A stretch of DNA of 64,000 nt from Streptomyces sp. 1-11 (GTDB lineage Bacteria > Actinomycetota > Actinomycetes > Streptomycetales > Streptomycetaceae): contig NZ_BJTV01000007.1 in NCBI RefSeq assembly GCF_007176755.1, positions 368,303 through 432,302 of the forward strand, given 5' to 3'. The position numbers and the translations under genes were made by a program. A model generated the notes under the pieces. That model did not search any database and was not told where the DNA came from. It saw only the letters and a program-made list of their open reading frames with translations. Of the stretch, positions 61,347 to 64,000 are shown one piece after another. The first letter of the stretch is position 1. Every line of letters starts with the position of its first letter.

Positions 61347-62462
61347 TCAGGCGATGAGTAGGCGTAGGCCGAGGTCGGCTGTGTCGAGGTCGGTGAGGTG
61401 GGTGTTGCGGTGGGTCCATCGGCCGGAGTGGAGGTCGTGGGCGAGGTTGTGTACGGCTCGTTGTTCGGCCTGGGGTCCGACTTTGGTCCATACCGACATG
61501 GCGTGGCGTTTGTGGGGGTGGAGGTAGGCCGTGGGGCGGCGCCAGTACGCTTCGAACAGTCCGTCGGCGCAGTCCCAGGGGACGGGTACGGGTTCGGTGC
61601 GGGTGCCGATGGCGTCGGCCATCGCGGCGAGTGAGGGGAAGTCGGCGAGGACGGCGGCGAATTCGGGTAGGTAGTCGCGGGTGAGTCAGAACCGGTTCTG
61701 CCATCCGGGTTGGTCGGTGTCGAAGGTGAGGACGACCACGCGGTGGGCCACGCGTCGCATCTCGCGTAGTCCTGTGAGGGGGTCTTGCCAGTGGTGAACG
61801 GTGGAGACGGCCATCGCGGCGTCGAAGGACCGGTCGTCGAAGGGCAGGTTCTCCGCGGTGGCGGCCAGGCATGGTGCTGAGCCGGGGGGCCGTTGCCGGC
61901 GCATGACGGGGGAGGGTTCGACCGCTGTCGCGTGGTGGTCGGCGGGTTCGTAGGAGCCGGTGCCGGCGCCGATGTTGAGGATTGTGTGGGCCGGGCCGAG
62001 GGCGTTGCGGATCTGGGCGGCGATCCGCGGTTCGGTGCGTCGTGTCGTGGTGTAGGCGCCGCCGATCGTGTCGTACAGCCGTGGGCCGGGTGTCCGCGGG
62101 TGTTCCTGCGGTGGCGGGGGTGGTTCCTTCGTGCGTGTGCTGAGTTCGGTGTCGATGGCGGCGGCCATGGCGGCGGCGTGGTCGCGTCGTTCCAGCAGCA
62201 GGCCGCGCAGCCGGTGCAGGTGTGCGACGGCGTCGGTGGGTGGGGCGTCCAGTAGGTCCGCGACCTCCCGCAGTCCGAAGCCCAGTCGCCGGTAGGCCAG
62301 CGCCTGTCGTAGCCGGTCGATGTCGGCCGGCGCGTAGGCCCGGTACCCGGCCGCGGTCCGTGCCGAGGGGCGGACGAGTCCGATCTGGTCGTAGTGGTGC
62401 AGTGTGCGGACGCTCACGTCGGCCATGTCGGCCACGCGTCCCACGGTCCAGTGGTCCTTCAC
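61347..62462 (-). pseudogene. MerR-methyltransferase fusion interrupted by one TGA
   Basis: One continuous frame encodes a MerR HTH (WTVGRVADMADVSVRTLHHY, residues ~5-70), a linker and a class I methyltransferase (ILNIGAGTGSYEP, FDAAMAVSTVHHWQDPLTGL). It reaches a TGA at 61686-61688 after PGWQNRF, then runs on in the same frame for 112 codons (LTRDYLPEFA... to LLIA) with clear family sequence. In relatives I recall a Trp (TGG) at this point, so a single G-to-A change explains the stop. The GTG start is at 62462. As written it makes a 258-residue protein lacking the methyltransferase C-terminus. Methylation of a drug or metabolite under its own HTH control was the likely original role. Confidence 0.75.
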
Positions 62463-63270
62463 GGCATCGACTGTGCCGCCTGACGCCACGTGAGGGTCAA
62501 GGGTGGTCCGTGGCCGGACGGGTGGTGGCCGCGCGTCACGGCCCCACCGGAAGCCGCGGCGCCGGACCGGAAGCCCGCGGCCGGACCGCGCGCGGGGGAG
62601 GGCTGGGGCCGGGGGCTGCGGCCGGACCGGAAGCCGGGGCCGGACCGGAAGCCCGTGGCCGGGCCGCGCGCGGAGGTAGGACCGGGGGCCGGTGCCGAGG
62701 CCGCGTGCCGGTGCCGGTGCCGGTGCCGGTGCCGGTGCCGGGGGTGGGGGTGGGTGGCGGCCGCGCGCCGCAGCGCACCGGAAGCCGCAGCCGCGGCCGC
62801 ACCGCGCGCGGCGGCAGGGCTGCGGACCGGGGGCTGGGGCCTGACCACGCGCCGCGGCCGCACCGGAGGCCGCGGCCGGACCGGAAGCCGCGGCCGCGGC
62901 CGCACCGCGCGCGGCGGCAGGGCTGCGGACCGGGGGCTGGGGCCTGACCACGCGCCGCGGCCGCACCGGAAGCCGCGGCCGGACCGGAAGCCGCGGCCGC
63001 ACCGATAGCCGGGGCCGGTCCGCGCGCGGGGGCAGGATCGCGCGCGGGGGCAGGGCTGCGGGCGGGGGCCGGTGGCCGCAGCTGCACCGGAAGCCGGGGC
63101 CGCGGGCTGGGGCCGGACGGGAAGCCGGGGCCGGGGGCTGGGGCAGAACCCGGGGGCTGGGGCAGAACCCGGGGGCTGGGGTTGAAGCCGCGGGCCGGGG
63201 CCGGGTTGGTCTCGGTCTCGGTCTCGGTCTCGGTCTTGGGTTCGGGGTTGGGGCTCGGGGGCTTTGGGGT
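62463..63270. repeat. Repeat-rich GC array
   Basis: About 800 bp built from variants of CCGGAAGCCGCGGCCG with GGGGGCTGGGGC. It includes a ~100-bp unit repeated with a 103-bp offset (about 62791 and 62894), a GTGCCG hexamer run at about 62700-62740 and a GGTCTC hexamer run at about 63208-63237. Frames are open only because of the composition; none has protein character. Confidence 0.8.
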
Positions 63271-63274
63271 GGGG

Positions 63275-63967
63275 TTAGCGGATGTGGCGGTGCATGGTGA
63301 CGGTGGGGGTGAAGTCGGCGAGGGGGTCGGTGGTGTTGCTGGTGTGGGGGGCGTGGGCGGCTTCGCGGTCGAGGATGGTTTTGATCTGGTGGGCGAGTTC
63401 GTCGGCGCGGTGGGTGATCTGGTCGATGGGCAGGTGGGAGGTCCGAAGGGTGTTGACCTGGTGGTTGATGGTGTTCAGTTCGTTGCGTGCTTGGCGGCTG
63501 AGGGTGAGTTGGCGGGGGGTGGCGACGATGAACTGGTAGGCGGCGGAGACAGTTTGGCAGGCGGGGCAGTGTTCGTTGACGGAGCGGCTGAGGTTGGTGG
63601 CGTTGATGAGGCGTGCGTTGTGGCCGGCTGTGGTGACGATCTGGTAGGAGAGCGCGACGGAGCGGCAGGGGTTGTCGGGGGTGCAGCCGGCTGAGACGGC
63701 GGTGGCCCGGTTGTTGGCGGTGACGGCGATGGTGGGGCCGTACTCGTGGATGGCGAAGGTGGTGTCGGACTGGTTCACGTGGGTCCTGTCTGCGTGGCTG
63801 AGTGCGGTGTCGACGGCGATGGCGACGCGGCTGGTGATGCCGGGGTGGCCGGTGGTGGCGCGGGCGGCGGTGGTGACGGCGGTGATGGCGAGGCCGGCGG
63901 TGACGGCGGCGCCGAGGCGGACGGCCCGGTGGCTGGTGGTGGGGGTGCGGGGCTTGCGGTGGTGCAT
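63275..63967 (-). CDS. Secreted or membrane-anchored protein of unknown function
   Basis: A 230-residue protein with an N-terminal hydrophobic segment (LGAAVTAGLAITAVTTAARA, about 18-37) after a basic start, so exported or anchored. The outside part holds CTPDNPCRSVALSYQIV, an INATNLSRSVN line and CPACQTVSAAYQFIVAT. Four Cys in CxxxxxC and CxxC pairs suggest disulphides. I recall similar Streptomyces secreted proteins with CRSIALSFQ and CQTxAAAYQFV lines; none has a known role. AAGGAGAAGACC precedes the ATG. Thr and His are unusually frequent. Confidence 0.72.
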   Translation of the reverse strand: MHHRKPRTPTTSHRAVRLGAAVTAGLAITAVTTAARATTGHPGITSRVAIAVDTALSHADRTHVNQSDTTFAIHEYGPTIAVTANNRATAVSAGCTPDNPCRSVALSYQIVTTAGHNARLINATNLSRSVNEHCPACQTVSAAYQFIVATPRQLTLSRQARNELNTINHQVNTLRTSHLPIDQITHRADELAHQIKTILDREAAHAPHTSNTTDPLADFTPTVTMHRHIR

Positions 63968-64000
63968 GGTCTTCTCCTTGCGGGTCGGGGTCGGGCCCGG

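Noticed and set aside
61686..61688. TGA read as selenocysteine or suppressed by the nearby tRNA-like sequence
   Set aside because: The tRNA-like loop offers TCG, not TCA, and is malformed. No SECIS-like element or sel genes are seen. A TGG-to-TGA mutation is simpler.
62536..63087. Arg/Pro/Ala repeat protein encoded in the GC array
   Set aside because: All frames on both strands are open because the DNA repeats lack stops. There is no ribosome site, signal peptide or codon-position bias.

Overview
The window is high-GC actinomycete DNA and almost certainly comes from a Streptomyces chromosome. Evidence for this is the strong G/C third-position bias, frequent GTG/TTG starts with AGGAGG-type ribosome sites, a perfect CebR operator box, a vanillate decarboxylase operon and many secreted DUF proteins of Streptomyces type. 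There are no core housekeeping genes. The density of transporter/regulator pairs, decayed genes and insertion-sequence scraps suggests an accessory region such as a chromosome arm.

Layout. 1-3.6 kb: a CYP152-type P450 (-), then an ArsR regulator and MFS exporter operon with a palindromic operator. 3.7-8.0 kb: a hydrolase, an orphan Imm5-like immunity protein, an SDR and TetR pair, and a divergent EamA exporter with tandem operators between. 8.1-11.4 kb: vdcBCD (non-oxidative hydroxyarylic acid decarboxylase with its flavin prenyltransferase) divergent from an AraC regulator. 11.5-19.5 kb: CsbD, MerR, a DHFR-like protein, a truncated hydrolase, CtaG plus DUF2243, an MFS transporter, VOC, an IS5 scrap and an isochorismatase-like protein. 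19.6-21 kb: a secreted GH5 mannanase with a CebR box. 21-30.5 kb: HdeD, an AraC plus DHFR-like pair, a possible toxin-antitoxin pair, DUF1254, an M48 protease, an ArsR/DUF5937 regulator, a secreted beta-propeller and VOC.

30.5-34.4 kb holds the most unusual arrangement. Two membrane-anchored XRE regulators, with a DUF2690 and a peptidoglycan-binding extracytoplasmic domain respectively, lie divergent from two secreted proteins carrying the same two domains. 34.6-47.1 kb is a patchwork of small enzymes, a CAP-domain protein with three CCCH repeats, two decayed Rhs pieces, an IS1380 scrap, a frameshifted serine hydrolase, an XRE/cupin regulator divergent from an epoxide hydrolase, and an internally deleted aldo/keto reductase.

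47.5-58.4 kb: a MocR regulator divergent from an EamA transporter, a GNAT-AAA+ fusion, and a TetR regulator divergent from an amino-acid permease, alcohol dehydrogenase and aldehyde dehydrogenase set, which looks like an import-and-oxidise module for an amino alcohol or amine-derived aldehyde. 58.4-64 kb: G-rich, repeat-rich DNA with a Gly/Asn-rich secreted protein, a 48-residue membrane peptide, a class-II tRNA-like sequence, a MerR-methyltransferase fusion interrupted by one in-frame TGA, and a secreted protein of unknown function.

Coordinates and motifs were read by eye. Family names rest on motif recognition, not on a database search.
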